This document shows positions 1-7,780 of a stretch of 38,779 nucleotides of DNA, one piece after another. This DNA is from Streptomyces antioxidans. GTDB lineage: Bacteria > Actinomycetota > Actinomycetes > Streptomycetales > Streptomycetaceae. A program made the translations under genes and the position numbers. How positions within the stretch are numbered: the first letter of the stretch is position 1; every line of letters starts with the position of its first letter. Location of the stretch: NCBI RefSeq assembly GCF_000968685.2, contig NZ_LAKD02000132.1, forward strand, positions 1 through 38,779, given 5' to 3'. A model generated the notes under the pieces. The model was not told the DNA's origin. It did not search any database and was given only the letters and a program-made list of their open reading frames with translations.

Positions 1-475
1 CCGACGAGGTGTCGGCGGGGGCTCGGCGCGGGGGTGGCGAGGGGGCGGCGGGCGAGGGATCCGGGCAGGTGGGCCGGGCGGGCCGGGGCCGCCGCACCCG
101 GTGCCGCTACTACAACGCCCGGCCCGCCCCCAGGTCACTGCCGGGCGGCCGCACGGCGTACCGCGGCTGCCCCGCCGGGCCGGGCCGCGGGCCGGGGCCC
201 GGCCCGACAGGGGACCACTTGGGGCATTGCGTTACGGGCCGCCCTCCGGCATGCTCCGGGGAACGCTTCGGGCGCTCCGCTCCCGTGGCGGCCTCTGGGC
301 AGGTGGTGAATGCCGCCGTACCCTTGGGGGTAAGGGCTTGGAAAGATGAATCCCGGACGGATTTCGATCCTCGAGACCGTCGCCCGAGCTCCAGCGGAGC
401 TCAAGTCCCCCGACAGCCCTCTACCTGAGCCCCCGCCGATCCCTCCGCACGAGGACATCCTTCGCCGAGACACCG
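1..475. other. GC-rich stretch without a supported gene
   Basis: All frames read as arginine/glycine/proline-rich nonsense and none shows a recognisable domain, so I support no gene here. It may hold the 3' flank of a gene to the left. The notable structures are a strong hairpin at 176-206, listed separately, and a perfect 7-bp inverted repeat GAGCTCC-AGC-GGAGCTC at 386-402 in the likely 5' leader of the stress-protein gene. Confidence 0.5.
176..206. terminator. strong GC hairpin, probable terminator of a gene to the left
   Basis: CGGGCCGGGCC (176-186) pairs perfectly with GGCCCGGCCCG (196-206) across a 9-base loop. There is no T-tract, which is usual for Streptomyces terminators. It would end transcription coming from outside the left edge. 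Confidence 0.45.
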
Positions 476-997
476 ATGGCCGGTCACGAAATCCCCGAAC
501 CCGCGGACCGCAAGCGGGTCGCCGATCATATGGCGCACCCCGAAGCGGCGGAAGAAACACGTCATTCCTGCGATCCAGCGTTCCAGCACGGTGTTGTGGT
601 GGGATTCGACGGTTCCATGTCGAGCGAGCGCGCTCTCGCCTACGCGATCGGCATGGCCCGGCGTTCCGGCTCCGGGCTGATCATCGTCCATGTGGCCAAC
701 CGGCTGCCGACGACGGTCTGGGCGGGCTGTGAGCCGCCGGTGTTCGTCGATGTCCCCGATCACCGCACCGAGGTGCTGGGGCTCGAGCTGGCCTGCGCCG
801 ATCATCTCTGCGAGGTGCCCTGGATCCTCGTCGAGCGGGGCGGGGACATCTGCCACGAGCTGGAGGAGGTCGGCCGGGAGTACGCGGCCGACGCCATTGT
901 GGTGGGCTCCACCCACGGGCTGGTGGGGCGGATCTTCGGCTCGGTCGCGGGGCGGCTCGCGCGGCGCGCGCAGCGGCCCGTGGTCGTCATTCCCTGA
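476..997 (+). CDS. universal stress protein (UspA family)
   Basis: A 173-residue single-domain USP. The family binds ATP or acts as a stress-response dimer in the cytoplasm. The core begins near residue 40 (VVVGFDGSMSSERALAYA) and ends with the glycine-rich loop and C-terminal strand (VVGSTHGLVGRIFGSVAG, then RPVVVIP). The glycine loop is two residues shorter than the classical G-x2-G-x9-G(S/T) motif, as in a subset of Streptomyces USPs, so ATP binding is not assured. The ATG at 476 has only a weak ribosome binding site; a second in-frame ATG at 530 is possible and would remove 18 poorly conserved residues. The gene stands alone and is convergent with glmS. Confidence 0.85.
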   Translation: MAGHEIPEPADRKRVADHMAHPEAAEETRHSCDPAFQHGVVVGFDGSMSSERALAYAIGMARRSGSGLIIVHVANRLPTTVWAGCEPPVFVDVPDHRTEVLGLELACADHLCEVPWILVERGGDICHELEEVGREYAADAIVVGSTHGLVGRIFGSVAGRLARRAQRPVVVIP

Positions 998-1350
998 GCG
1001 TCCGCGCGGCGTCATCCAGCCCTTCTGGCTCCGCCGGGTTCCCCGGACTCCGAACGCACCGTGCCCGGCGCCGCCCGCCTCCTCGTCACGTGACGTAGTT
1101 CAGTTCAAAACCTCTGCCGCTGGCACGACATGGCGCGGGCGCCTGGAACCGGACACCTTCAACTCCCTTTGACCGCAGGCGAGATGGCGTCAAGTCCATC
1201 TTGACAACGGCCAAACCTACCCGTGCGTAGAGGTGGATTGTGCGTTTGTGAGGGGTACAAACCGTTCAATCGTGCTGTCGCGCGAGAAGTGACGGTTCCC
1301 GCGCGACGGCCAGCCGCCGGCGTATGAGAGGCGACGTCGGCAAGGGGAGG
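998..1350. other. long convergent intergenic region with promoter-like and palindromic elements
   Basis: No protein gene is supported between the convergent stress-protein and glmS genes. The region holds a perfect 12-bp palindrome CGTCACGTGACG (1084-1095). An inverted repeat GTCAAG-TCCAT-CTTGAC (1189-1205) overlaps a perfect -35-like TTGACA (1201-1206), although no good -10 follows. A hairpin GTCGCGCG/CGCGCGAC lies at 1277-1307. This could be a small RNA locus, but the sequence alone does not prove it. Confidence 0.35.
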
Positions 1351-1387
1351 CGGCCCCCGCGTGCGTGGTGGCACACGCGGGGGACCG
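1351..1387 (-). terminator. glmS terminator hairpin
   Basis: CCCCCGCGTG (1354-1363) pairs perfectly with CACGCGGGGG (1374-1383), and the stem extends by three pairs past one bulged A (1351-1353 with 1385-1387). It lies about 35 bases past the glmS stop codon, the expected place for its terminator. Confidence 0.75.
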
Positions 1388-1422
1388 CCAAAGGATCCGC
1401 CGAGGTCGCGGGCGGTGCGGGC

Positions 1423-3255
1423 CTATTCGACCGTCACCGACTTGGCGAGGTTGCGGGGCTTGTCGATGTCCCGGCCGAGCGCCAGTGCCGTGTGGTAGGC
1501 GAGCAGTTGGAGCGGGATGCCCATCAGGATCGGGTCGAGCTCCACCTCATTGCGGGGCACCACGATCGTGTGGTCCGCCTTCTCCTGCTTCCGGTGGGCC
1601 ACGGCCAGGATCCGGCCGCTGCGGGCCTTGATCTCCTCCAGCGTCGCGCGGTTCTTCTCCAGCAGGTCGTCGTCGGGCAGGACCGCCACGGTGGGCACCT
1701 CGGGCTCGATCAGCGCGAGCGGCCCGTGCTTGAGCTCGGAGGCCGGATACGCCTCGGCGTGGACGTAGGAGACCTCCTTCAGCTTCAGGGACGCCTCGCG
1801 CGCCACCGGGTAGCCGCGGACCCGTCCGACGAACATCATGCTCTTTGCGTTCGCGTATTCAGCGGCGAGCGCTTTGATCTCCTCCTCGCCGCGCAGCACC
1901 TCGGCGATCTGCTCGGGCAGCTTCCGCAGCCCGGCGATGATCCGCTTGCCGTCGGCGACCGAGAGATCGCGGATCCGGCCCAGGTGCAGGGCGAGCAGCG
2001 CGAAGGCGACGGCGGTGTTGGTGAAGCACTTGGTGGAGACGACACACACCTCAGGACCGGCGTGGACGTACACCCCGCCGTCCGTCTCCCGGGCGATCGC
2101 GCTGCCCACGACATTGACGACGCCCAGCACCCGCGCGCCCTTGCGCTTGAGCTCCTGGACGGCCGCCAGGGTGTCGTACGTCTCGCCGGACTGGCTGACC
2201 GCGATGTAGAGGGTGTCCGGGTCCACCACCGGGTTGCGGTAGCGGAACTCGCTCGCGGGCTCCGCGTCCGCCGGGATCCGGGCCAGCTCCTCGATCAGCT
2301 GGGCGCCGATCAGGCCCGTGTGGTACGCCGAACCACAGCCGAGGATCTTGACCCGGCGCACCCCGCGCGCCGCGCGGGCGTCCAGGTTGAGCCCGCCCAG
2401 GTGGACGGTGGAGAAGCGGTCGTCGATCCGCCCGCGCAGCACCCGGTCCACGGCGTCGACCTGCTCGTGGATCTCCTTGTGCATATAGGTGTCGTGGCCG
2501 CCCATGTCGTACGACTCGGCCTCCCACTCCACGGTGGTGGGGGAGGTGGAGGTGCGGCTGCCCTCGGTGGTGTAGGTGCGGTAGTCGTCGGCCTTGAGGG
2601 TGGCCATCTCGCCGTCGTCCAGGGTGACCACCTGACGGGTGTGGCTCACCAGCGCGGCGACGTCCGAGGCGACGAACATCTCCTTCTCCCCGATGCCCAG
2701 CACCACGGGCGAGCCGTTGCGGGCGACGACGATGCGGTCGGGGAAGTCCGCGTGCAGTACGGCGATGCCGTACGTGCCCTCGACCATCGCCAGCGCGTGG
2801 CGGACCTTCTCCTCCAGGGTGGGCGCCTGGGAGCGGCCGATGAGGTGGGCCAGCGCCTCGGAGTCGGTGTCGGAGGCCAGCTCCACACCGTCGGCGGCCA
2901 GCTTGGCGCGCAGATCGGCGGCGTTGTCGATGATGCCGTTGTGGACGACGGCGACCTTGCCCTCCGCGTCCAGATGCGGATGGGCGTTGACATCGTTGGG
3001 CGCGCCATGGGTGGCCCAGCGGGTGTGGGCTATCCCGGTGGTGCCCGCGAACCGCTTGGGCAGCTTGGCCTCGAGGTCCCGGACCCGGCCCTTGGCCTTG
3101 GCGGTCTTCAGCCCGGCGCTCTGCACGCCCTTGGCGGGCTTGCCCTGGATCGCCAGCCCCGCGGAGTCATAGCCGCGGTACTCCAGCCGCTGCAGTCCCT
3201 CAAGCAGCAGCGGTGCCACATCGCGCTTGCCGATGTATCCGACGATTCCGCACAT
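1423..3255 (-). CDS. glmS: glutamine--fructose-6-phosphate aminotransferase (isomerizing)
   Basis: This 610-residue enzyme makes glucosamine 6-phosphate from fructose 6-phosphate and glutamine, the first committed step to UDP-GlcNAc for peptidoglycan. The N-terminal class II glutaminase domain starts directly with the catalytic cysteine (MCGIVGYIGKRDVAPLLLEG) and carries EYRGYDSAG. Two SIS isomerase domains follow (SQSGETYDT, and near the end EASLKLKEVSYVHAEAYP), and the protein ends in the family signature NLAKSVTVE. Length and all signatures are normal. Synteny suggests it corresponds to the second GlmS of Streptomyces (SCO2789 in S. coelicolor, from memory). The start is fixed because Cys2 must be exposed. 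A 10-bp repeat array lies just upstream. Confidence 0.96.
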   Translation of the reverse strand: MCGIVGYIGKRDVAPLLLEGLQRLEYRGYDSAGLAIQGKPAKGVQSAGLKTAKAKGRVRDLEAKLPKRFAGTTGIAHTRWATHGAPNDVNAHPHLDAEGKVAVVHNGIIDNAADLRAKLAADGVELASDTDSEALAHLIGRSQAPTLEEKVRHALAMVEGTYGIAVLHADFPDRIVVARNGSPVVLGIGEKEMFVASDVAALVSHTRQVVTLDDGEMATLKADDYRTYTTEGSRTSTSPTTVEWEAESYDMGGHDTYMHKEIHEQVDAVDRVLRGRIDDRFSTVHLGGLNLDARAARGVRRVKILGCGSAYHTGLIGAQLIEELARIPADAEPASEFRYRNPVVDPDTLYIAVSQSGETYDTLAAVQELKRKGARVLGVVNVVGSAIARETDGGVYVHAGPEVCVVSTKCFTNTAVAFALLALHLGRIRDLSVADGKRIIAGLRKLPEQIAEVLRGEEEIKALAAEYANAKSMMFVGRVRGYPVAREASLKLKEVSYVHAEAYPASELKHGPLALIEPEVPTVAVLPDDDLLEKNRATLEEIKARSGRILAVAHRKQEKADHTIVVPRNEVELDPILMGIPLQLLAYHTALALGRDIDKPRNLAKSVTVE

Positions 3256-3280
3256 GGTGTTCAGGCCCTCCCATTGGATC

Positions 3281-3330
3281 GCTCGTGCATGGTCGTGCAG
3301 GTTCGTGCATGCCCGTGGACGCTCGAGCTC
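3281..3330. repeat. 10-bp-period tandem repeat array in the glmS leader
   Basis: Five consecutive 10-base units fill 3281-3330: GCTCGTGCAT, GGTCGTGCAG, GTTCGTGCAT, GCCCGTGGAC and GCTCGAGCTC. The first three differ at only one or two positions; the last two are degenerate. The array begins 25 bases upstream of the glmS start codon. Ten bases is close to one helical turn, so a protein binding each unit would sit on one face of the DNA. Confidence 0.75.
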
Positions 3331-3391
3331 GTGTCCGGCGGTGGCGGCCGCCGTCGTGGACCGGGGTCCTACCGGCGTCGTGGCGGCGCCG

Positions 3392-3652
3392 TCAGCCGTA
3401 GACGATGCGGCGCAGCTGGCGCAGCGAGAGTTCGGGCGGGGTCACCGCGCGGTACGGCAGCTCGGCCGTGATCCGCTCGAAGATGTCCGCGTTGGTCAGC
3501 CCGCCGGACTGCAGTTCGCGGTGGCGGCGCCGGACGAACTCCTCCGTCGTCTCGTCGAAGTACGCCAGGACGTCCAGCACCACCCGGCCCGCCTCGCCGC
3601 GGCCGAGCGGCGTACTGCGGACCAGGTGGTCGATGAGGTCATCATGGGACAT
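3392..3652 (-). CDS. small conserved actinobacterial protein of unknown function
   Basis: An 86-residue acidic, mostly helical protein beginning MSHDDLIDHLVRS and ending LSLRQLRRIVYG. I do not recognise a named domain. Codon use is strongly GC3-biased and the amino-acid composition is sensible, which supports a real gene. An ATG five codons upstream (3667) is also possible; neither start has a convincing ribosome binding site. It lies upstream of glmS in the same direction, separated by 136 bases that contain the repeat array, so it may be expressed separately. Confidence 0.7.
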   Translation of the reverse strand: MSHDDLIDHLVRSTPLGRGEAGRVVLDVLAYFDETTEEFVRRRHRELQSGGLTNADIFERITAELPYRAVTPPELSLRQLRRIVYG

Positions 3653-3846
3653 ACGGCGGTCGAGCATCCGTCGATACTGCGATGCGGTGCGGCGTTTCGC
3701 AACATTCCTGCCCGAGTTCGGGCAGAGTTCGGCCCCGGTGACGAAGAATCCGGCCGTTGGTGACGGAGAATCCGGCCCTCGGCGGAGGAGAAGCCGTCCC
3801 GTAGGCGGGAGGAAGTGGTCCCTCGGGTGGGCGGGGAAGCCGCTCC

Positions 3847-4764
3847 TCAGGCGTCGGAGAAGCGGCGGAGCACGGCCTGTTTGGCGGTGGTGAACTCCTC
3901 CTCGGTGAGGATCCCGCTCTGGTGAAGATCGCCCAGCTCGCGCAGCCGTCGCAGCAGGACGTCGTGATCCACCTCACCCTCGTCGCCCCCGGCGGGCGGG
4001 GCGTCCGCGGGCACCGGTCCGGGGGCGGGCGGCTGGGCGGGGAGCGGGAGCGCCTTCGCCGGGGCGCCCGGATGCGGCATCCGCGCCACGACGGCCGCCG
4101 CGACCAGCGCCATCAGCGGATCCTTCTTGAACCCGTACAGCACCACGGCATGCGGGTCGTACTTGGGCGCGGCCGTCGCCGTGGCCTTGGCCGTGATGAA
4201 GCGGAGGTAGCCGTTCTCCAGCCCGACGGCAGGGACCCACTCCACCATCTCCAGGTCCGGCAGGAGGACCGTGCGGGGGCCGCCCGACTTCTTCGACTCC
4301 TCGGTCTTCCAGTTCCAGTCGAGCCGGATCCGCTCCCCGTCGAAGGAGACCGTGGCATCGCCCGCCGACGCCGAGATCGGCACCGAGGGGCCGGGCAGCA
4401 CATAGCGGTCGCAGGGGTCCGGCTCCACCTGCTCCAGGGTCAGGGCCTGGCGGACCTCGTCCACCAGATACTCGGCGAGGTCCCTGCGCTCGGGCTCCAC
4501 CGAGAGCTGATACGGATCGGCGGCGTCCGGCAGCTTGCCGCCGGTGGCCTGCAGCAGCGGGTCCGCCCCCTCGCGCAGCCGCAGCCGCAGCCGACCCGAC
4601 TTCCGGCCCGGCTCATAGGCCACCCCGGCCAAGGCCACCAGGGGAACGGTCAGTTCGCCGAGTGCCTGCCGCACGGCAGGCACGCCGCGGTCCCGCCCCG
4701 GGACGATCCGGATCGCTTCCCCGTCAAAGCTCCAGGCGCCATCGCGCTGGGTGATTTCCGCCAT
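3847..4764 (-). CDS. DUF4429 domain protein with C-terminal SHOCT domain
   Basis: A 305-residue protein with two beta-rich DUF4429-type repeats, the first starting near residue 6 (DGAWSFDGEAIRI) and the second near residue 135 (GDATVSFDGERIRLDW). A proline/alanine linker precedes a C-terminal SHOCT module (LLRRLRELGDLHQSGILTEE). DUF4429 proteins are common in Streptomyces and have no established function; SHOCT is thought to mediate oligomerisation or protein contacts. There are no membrane segments or signal peptide. The ATG at 4764 precedes MAEITQRDGAWSFDGE, the typical family N terminus. It is divergent from the hexosaminidase gene and shares its 103-bp promoter region. Confidence 0.85.
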   Translation of the reverse strand: MAEITQRDGAWSFDGEAIRIVPGRDRGVPAVRQALGELTVPLVALAGVAYEPGRKSGRLRLRLREGADPLLQATGGKLPDAADPYQLSVEPERRDLAEYLVDEVRQALTLEQVEPDPCDRYVLPGPSVPISASAGDATVSFDGERIRLDWNWKTEESKKSGGPRTVLLPDLEMVEWVPAVGLENGYLRFITAKATATAAPKYDPHAVVLYGFKKDPLMALVAAAVVARMPHPGAPAKALPLPAQPPAPGPVPADAPPAGGDEGEVDHDVLLRRLRELGDLHQSGILTEEEFTTAKQAVLRRFSDA

Positions 4765-4795
4765 GCGGTGAATTCTGACAGGCGGCCAGCGACAC

Positions 4796-4811
4796 ATTGG
4801 TCTGCACCTTG
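4796..4811. promoter_or_regulatory. DasR-like operator (dre) before the hexosaminidase gene
   Basis: ATTGGTCTGCACCTTG matches 10 of 16 positions of the DasR-responsive element as I recall it (ACTGGTCTAGACCAGT), with the GGTCT and ACC half-sites intact. It overlaps a -35-like TTGACC (4809-4814), which is 17 bases from a weak -10 (TACCCA, 4832-4837). DasR is the GlcNAc-responsive GntR repressor of amino-sugar genes in Streptomyces, and both flanking transcripts begin here. Confidence 0.5.
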
Positions 4812-4867
4812 ACCACAACTGGCCCTCGCGGTACCCAAGATGCCACGTTTCGTTGAAGGGACCCCCT

Positions 4868-6523
4868 GTGAGACGATATCGTGCACGATTTCTGTGTTCC
4901 CTGCTGCTGACCATGGTGGCCGGGGCGGGGACCACGGCCTCCTCCGCCTCCGCTTCCTCCTCCGCATCTGTTAAGGACGCCGCCGTGGCCGCCCCGACAC
5001 CTTTGGACCGGGTCGTGCCCGCGCCCGCGTCCGTACGGCCCGCGGCGGGCTCGTACGCGATCCGCCCCGACACCCCCATCCGCGTGTCCGGCTCCACTGG
5101 CTCCGAGGGCTCCGACGGCTCCGACCGCTCGGCGCGCGCGGCGCACCGGGTGGGCGACTACCTGGCGCGGGCCCTGCGCCCCGCCACCGGCTACTCGCTG
5201 CCCGTCACCACCCGCTCGGGCGACGACGGCATTCGGCTGCGGCTGACGCCCAAGGCGGCCGGGGCGCGGACGCTCGGCGAGGAGGGGTACCGGCTCCAGG
5301 TCACCGGCCGTGCGATCACCCTCACCGCACGCGGCTCGGCCGGGCTGTTCCACGGCGTCCAGACGCTGCGGCAGCTGCTGCCCGCGTCCATCGAGCGCGC
5401 CACCCGGCAGTCGGGCCCCTGGCGGGTCTCCGGCGGCACCATCACCGATGTGCCGCGCTACGCCTGGCGGTCCGCGATGCTCGATGTCTCCCGGCACTTC
5501 TTCGGTGTGGACCAGGTCAAGCGCTATATCGACCAGCTGGCCCTCTACAAGATCAACACGCTGCATCTGCATCTCTCGGACGACCAGGGGTGGCGGATCG
5601 CGGTCGACTCCTGGCCGAAGCTGGCTGAGTTCGGCGGCTCCACGCAGGTCGGGGGCGGGCCCGGCGGCTACTACACCAAGGACGACTACCGCGAGATCGT
5701 GCGCTACGCGGCCAGCCGTGAGTTGACCGTCGTCCCCGAGATCGACATGCCGGGCCACACCAACGCGGCGCTCGCCTCCTACGCGGAGCTCAACTGCGAC
5801 GGCGTCGCCCCGCCCCTCTACACCGGCACCGAGGTCGGTTTCAGCTCGCTGTGCGTGCCGAAGGAGGTGACGTACGACTTCGTGGACGACGTCATCCGCG
5901 AGCTCGCCGCGCTCACCCCCGGCCCCTACCTCCACATCGGCGGTGATGAGGCCCACTCCACCAGCCATGAGGACTATGTGGCCTTCATGGACCGGGTGCA
6001 GCCGGTGGTCGCCAAGTACGGCAAGACGGTGGTCGGCTGGCACCAGCTGACCGGTGCGCACCCCGTGGAGGGCGCGATCGCCCAGTACTGGGGGACGGAC
6101 GGGAACGAGAAGGAGGTCGCCGACGCGGCCAAAGCGGGCACCCGGCTGATCCTCTCCCCGGCCAACCGCGCCTATCTGGACATGAAGTACGACGCCAATA
6201 CACCCCTGGGGCAGAGCTGGGCCGGGTACGTCGAGGCGAAGCAGTCCTACGACTGGGACCCGGCCACCTACATCAAGGGCGTCCCGGAGTCCTCGGTGCT
6301 CGGTGTCGAGGCGCCGCTGTGGTCGGAGACCCTCGAGACCAGCGCGCACATCGAGTACATGGCCTTCCCCCGCCTTCCCGGCATCGCCGAGCTCGGCTGG
6401 GCGCCCGCGAGCGCGCACAACTGGGACGAGTACAAGGTGCGGGTGGCGGCGCAGGGCCCCCGCTGGGATGCGATGGGGATCGCGTACTACCGCTCCCCGC
6501 AGATCCCCTGGCCCAACGGCTGA
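4868..6523 (+). CDS. secreted beta-N-acetylhexosaminidase, GH20
   Basis: This 551-residue secreted enzyme removes terminal GlcNAc/GalNAc from chito-oligosaccharides or glycans. A signal peptide (RRYRARFLCSLLLTMVAGAG) is followed by an alpha/beta GH20b-like domain (about residues 45-180) and the GH20 TIM barrel. The barrel carries the catalytic Asp-Glu pair in HIGGDEAHST (about residues 360-361), EIDMPGHTNAALASY, and tryptophans in VVGWHQL and ELGWAPAS. It appears orthologous to the characterised S. coelicolor enzyme SCO2786 (from memory). I chose the GTG at 4868 because AAGGGA lies six bases upstream; the TTG at 4853 would put that site inside the gene. It feeds GlcNAc into the same amino-sugar pool as GlmS. 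Confidence 0.93.
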   Translation: MRRYRARFLCSLLLTMVAGAGTTASSASASSSASVKDAAVAAPTPLDRVVPAPASVRPAAGSYAIRPDTPIRVSGSTGSEGSDGSDRSARAAHRVGDYLARALRPATGYSLPVTTRSGDDGIRLRLTPKAAGARTLGEEGYRLQVTGRAITLTARGSAGLFHGVQTLRQLLPASIERATRQSGPWRVSGGTITDVPRYAWRSAMLDVSRHFFGVDQVKRYIDQLALYKINTLHLHLSDDQGWRIAVDSWPKLAEFGGSTQVGGGPGGYYTKDDYREIVRYAASRELTVVPEIDMPGHTNAALASYAELNCDGVAPPLYTGTEVGFSSLCVPKEVTYDFVDDVIRELAALTPGPYLHIGGDEAHSTSHEDYVAFMDRVQPVVAKYGKTVVGWHQLTGAHPVEGAIAQYWGTDGNEKEVADAAKAGTRLILSPANRAYLDMKYDANTPLGQSWAGYVEAKQSYDWDPATYIKGVPESSVLGVEAPLWSETLETSAHIEYMAFPRLPGIAELGWAPASAHNWDEYKVRVAAQGPRWDAMGIAYYRSPQIPWPNG

Positions 6524-6550
6524 GTCTGGTGCGGGGCGCGGCCCCCGGGC

Positions 6551-6587
6551 CCGGTGGGGCATCGCCGCTGTGGCGGTGCCCCACCGG
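6551..6587. terminator. strong bidirectional terminator between hexosaminidase and acyl-CoA dehydrogenase
   Basis: CCGGTGGGGCATCGCC (6551-6566) pairs with GGCGGTGCCCCACCGG (6572-6587) over a 5-base loop. That is 16 pairs with a single G-T wobble. It sits between two convergent stop codons 87 bases apart and can serve both operons. Confidence 0.85.
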
Positions 6588-6610
6588 GGCGGCTCTTCGG
6601 CGCCGCCCGG

Positions 6611-7777
6611 TCAGCTCGCGAAGCCCAACTCCCGGGCGATCAGCGTGCGCTGGACCTCGCTGGTGCCCTCGCCGATCTCCAGGATCTTGGAGTCCCGCCA
6701 CATCCGGGCCACCGGATACTCGTTCATAAAGCCATAGCCACCGTGGATCTGGGTGGCCTCGCGGGCGTTGTCCACCGCGACCTCGGAGGAGTAGAGCTTG
6801 GCGATCGCCGCCTCCTTCTTGAACGGCTCGCCGAGTACCAGCCGGGACGCCGCGTCGCGCCAGGCCACCCGGGCCATATGGGCGCGCATCTCCATATCGG
6901 CCAGCTTGAACTGGATCGCCTGGTTGGCGCCGATGGGACGGCCGAACGCCTCGCGGGTCCTGGCATACGCCACCGACTCGTCCACACAGCCCTGGGCGAG
7001 CCCGGTGGCCAGGGCGGAGATCGCGATCCGGCCCTCGTCCAGTATCCGCAGGAACTGGGCGTACCCCCGGCCCTCCGCGCCCAGCAGATTGGCGGCCGGG
7101 ACCCGGCAGTCGGCGAAGGACAGCTCACGGGTGTCCGAGGCGTTCCACCCCACCTTGGAGTAGGGGGCGGCCACGCTGAAGCCGGGGGTGCCGGACGGCA
7201 CGATGATCGAGGAGATCTCGGGGCGGCCGTCCTCCTTGCGGCCGGTGACGGCGGTGACGGTGACCAGCGCGGTGATGTCCGTACCGGAGTTGGTGATGAA
7301 GCACTTGGTGCCGTTGATCACCCACTCGCCGGTGGCGTCGTCCAGCCGGGCCGTGGTGCGGGTGGCGCCCGCGTCCGAACCGCCCCCGGGCTCGGTCAGG
7401 CCGAACGCGCCCAGGGTCTCCCCGGAGCAGAGCCCGGGCAGCCAGGTGCGCTTCTGCTCCTCCGTGCCGTAGAGGAAGATCGGCATCGCGCCGAGCGAGA
7501 CTCCCGCCTCCAGGGTGATCGCCACCGAGGAGTCCACCCGGGCCAGCTCCTCCAGGGCGAGGCAGAGCGCGAAGTAGTCCCCGCCCATACCGCCGTACTC
7601 CTCCGGGAAGGGCAGGCCGAACAGGCCCATCCGGCCCATCTCACGGACGATCTCGTACGGGAACTCATGCTGCTCCCAGTACTCCCCGATCTTGGGGGCG
7701 ACCACATCATGCGCGAACGCCTCGACGGTGCGGCGCAGTTCCTCGTGTTCGGGGCTGAGTCGGTGGTCGATCGGCAT
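6611..7777 (-). CDS. acdH: acyl-CoA dehydrogenase, branched-chain type (AcdH-like)
   Basis: A 388-residue FAD enzyme oxidising short branched acyl-CoAs such as isovaleryl-CoA or isobutyryl-CoA. The three ACAD domains are complete: N-terminal helices, a central beta domain with GAFGLTEPGGGSDAG, and a C-terminal domain with IHGGYGFMNEYPVARMWRD and EIGEGTSEVQR, where the Glu aligns with the usual catalytic base. It is last in the leucine operon, starting three bases after the HMG-CoA lyase stop, with AAGGAG nine bases upstream. From memory it corresponds to S. coelicolor SCO2779, reported in branched-chain amino acid breakdown. It supplies the 3-methylcrotonyl-CoA that the upstream carboxylase uses. 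Confidence 0.92.
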   Translation of the reverse strand: MPIDHRLSPEHEELRRTVEAFAHDVVAPKIGEYWEQHEFPYEIVREMGRMGLFGLPFPEEYGGMGGDYFALCLALEELARVDSSVAITLEAGVSLGAMPIFLYGTEEQKRTWLPGLCSGETLGAFGLTEPGGGSDAGATRTTARLDDATGEWVINGTKCFITNSGTDITALVTVTAVTGRKEDGRPEISSIIVPSGTPGFSVAAPYSKVGWNASDTRELSFADCRVPAANLLGAEGRGYAQFLRILDEGRIAISALATGLAQGCVDESVAYARTREAFGRPIGANQAIQFKLADMEMRAHMARVAWRDAASRLVLGEPFKKEAAIAKLYSSEVAVDNAREATQIHGGYGFMNEYPVARMWRDSKILEIGEGTSEVQRTLIARELGFAS

Positions 7778-7780
7778 GGC

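Noticed and set aside
207..230. DosR/OsdR-like box (GGGGACCACTTGGGGC) before the stress protein
   Set aside because: Only one half resembles the hypoxia operator; the second half lacks GTCCC, so chance is likely.
3256..3391. glmS ribozyme/riboswitch
   Set aside because: The leader is too short and shows none of the glmS ribozyme core; that element is typical of Firmicutes, not actinobacteria.
1324..3471. 715-codon plus-strand open frame opposite glmS
   Set aside because: It is the antisense shadow of a gene with extreme GC3 bias; the product is His/Gly/Val/Arg-rich with no domain, while the minus strand encodes a complete GlmS.
4724..6562. 612-codon minus-strand frame opposite the hexosaminidase
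   Set aside because: Shadow frame without recognisable domains; the plus strand is a complete GH20 enzyme.
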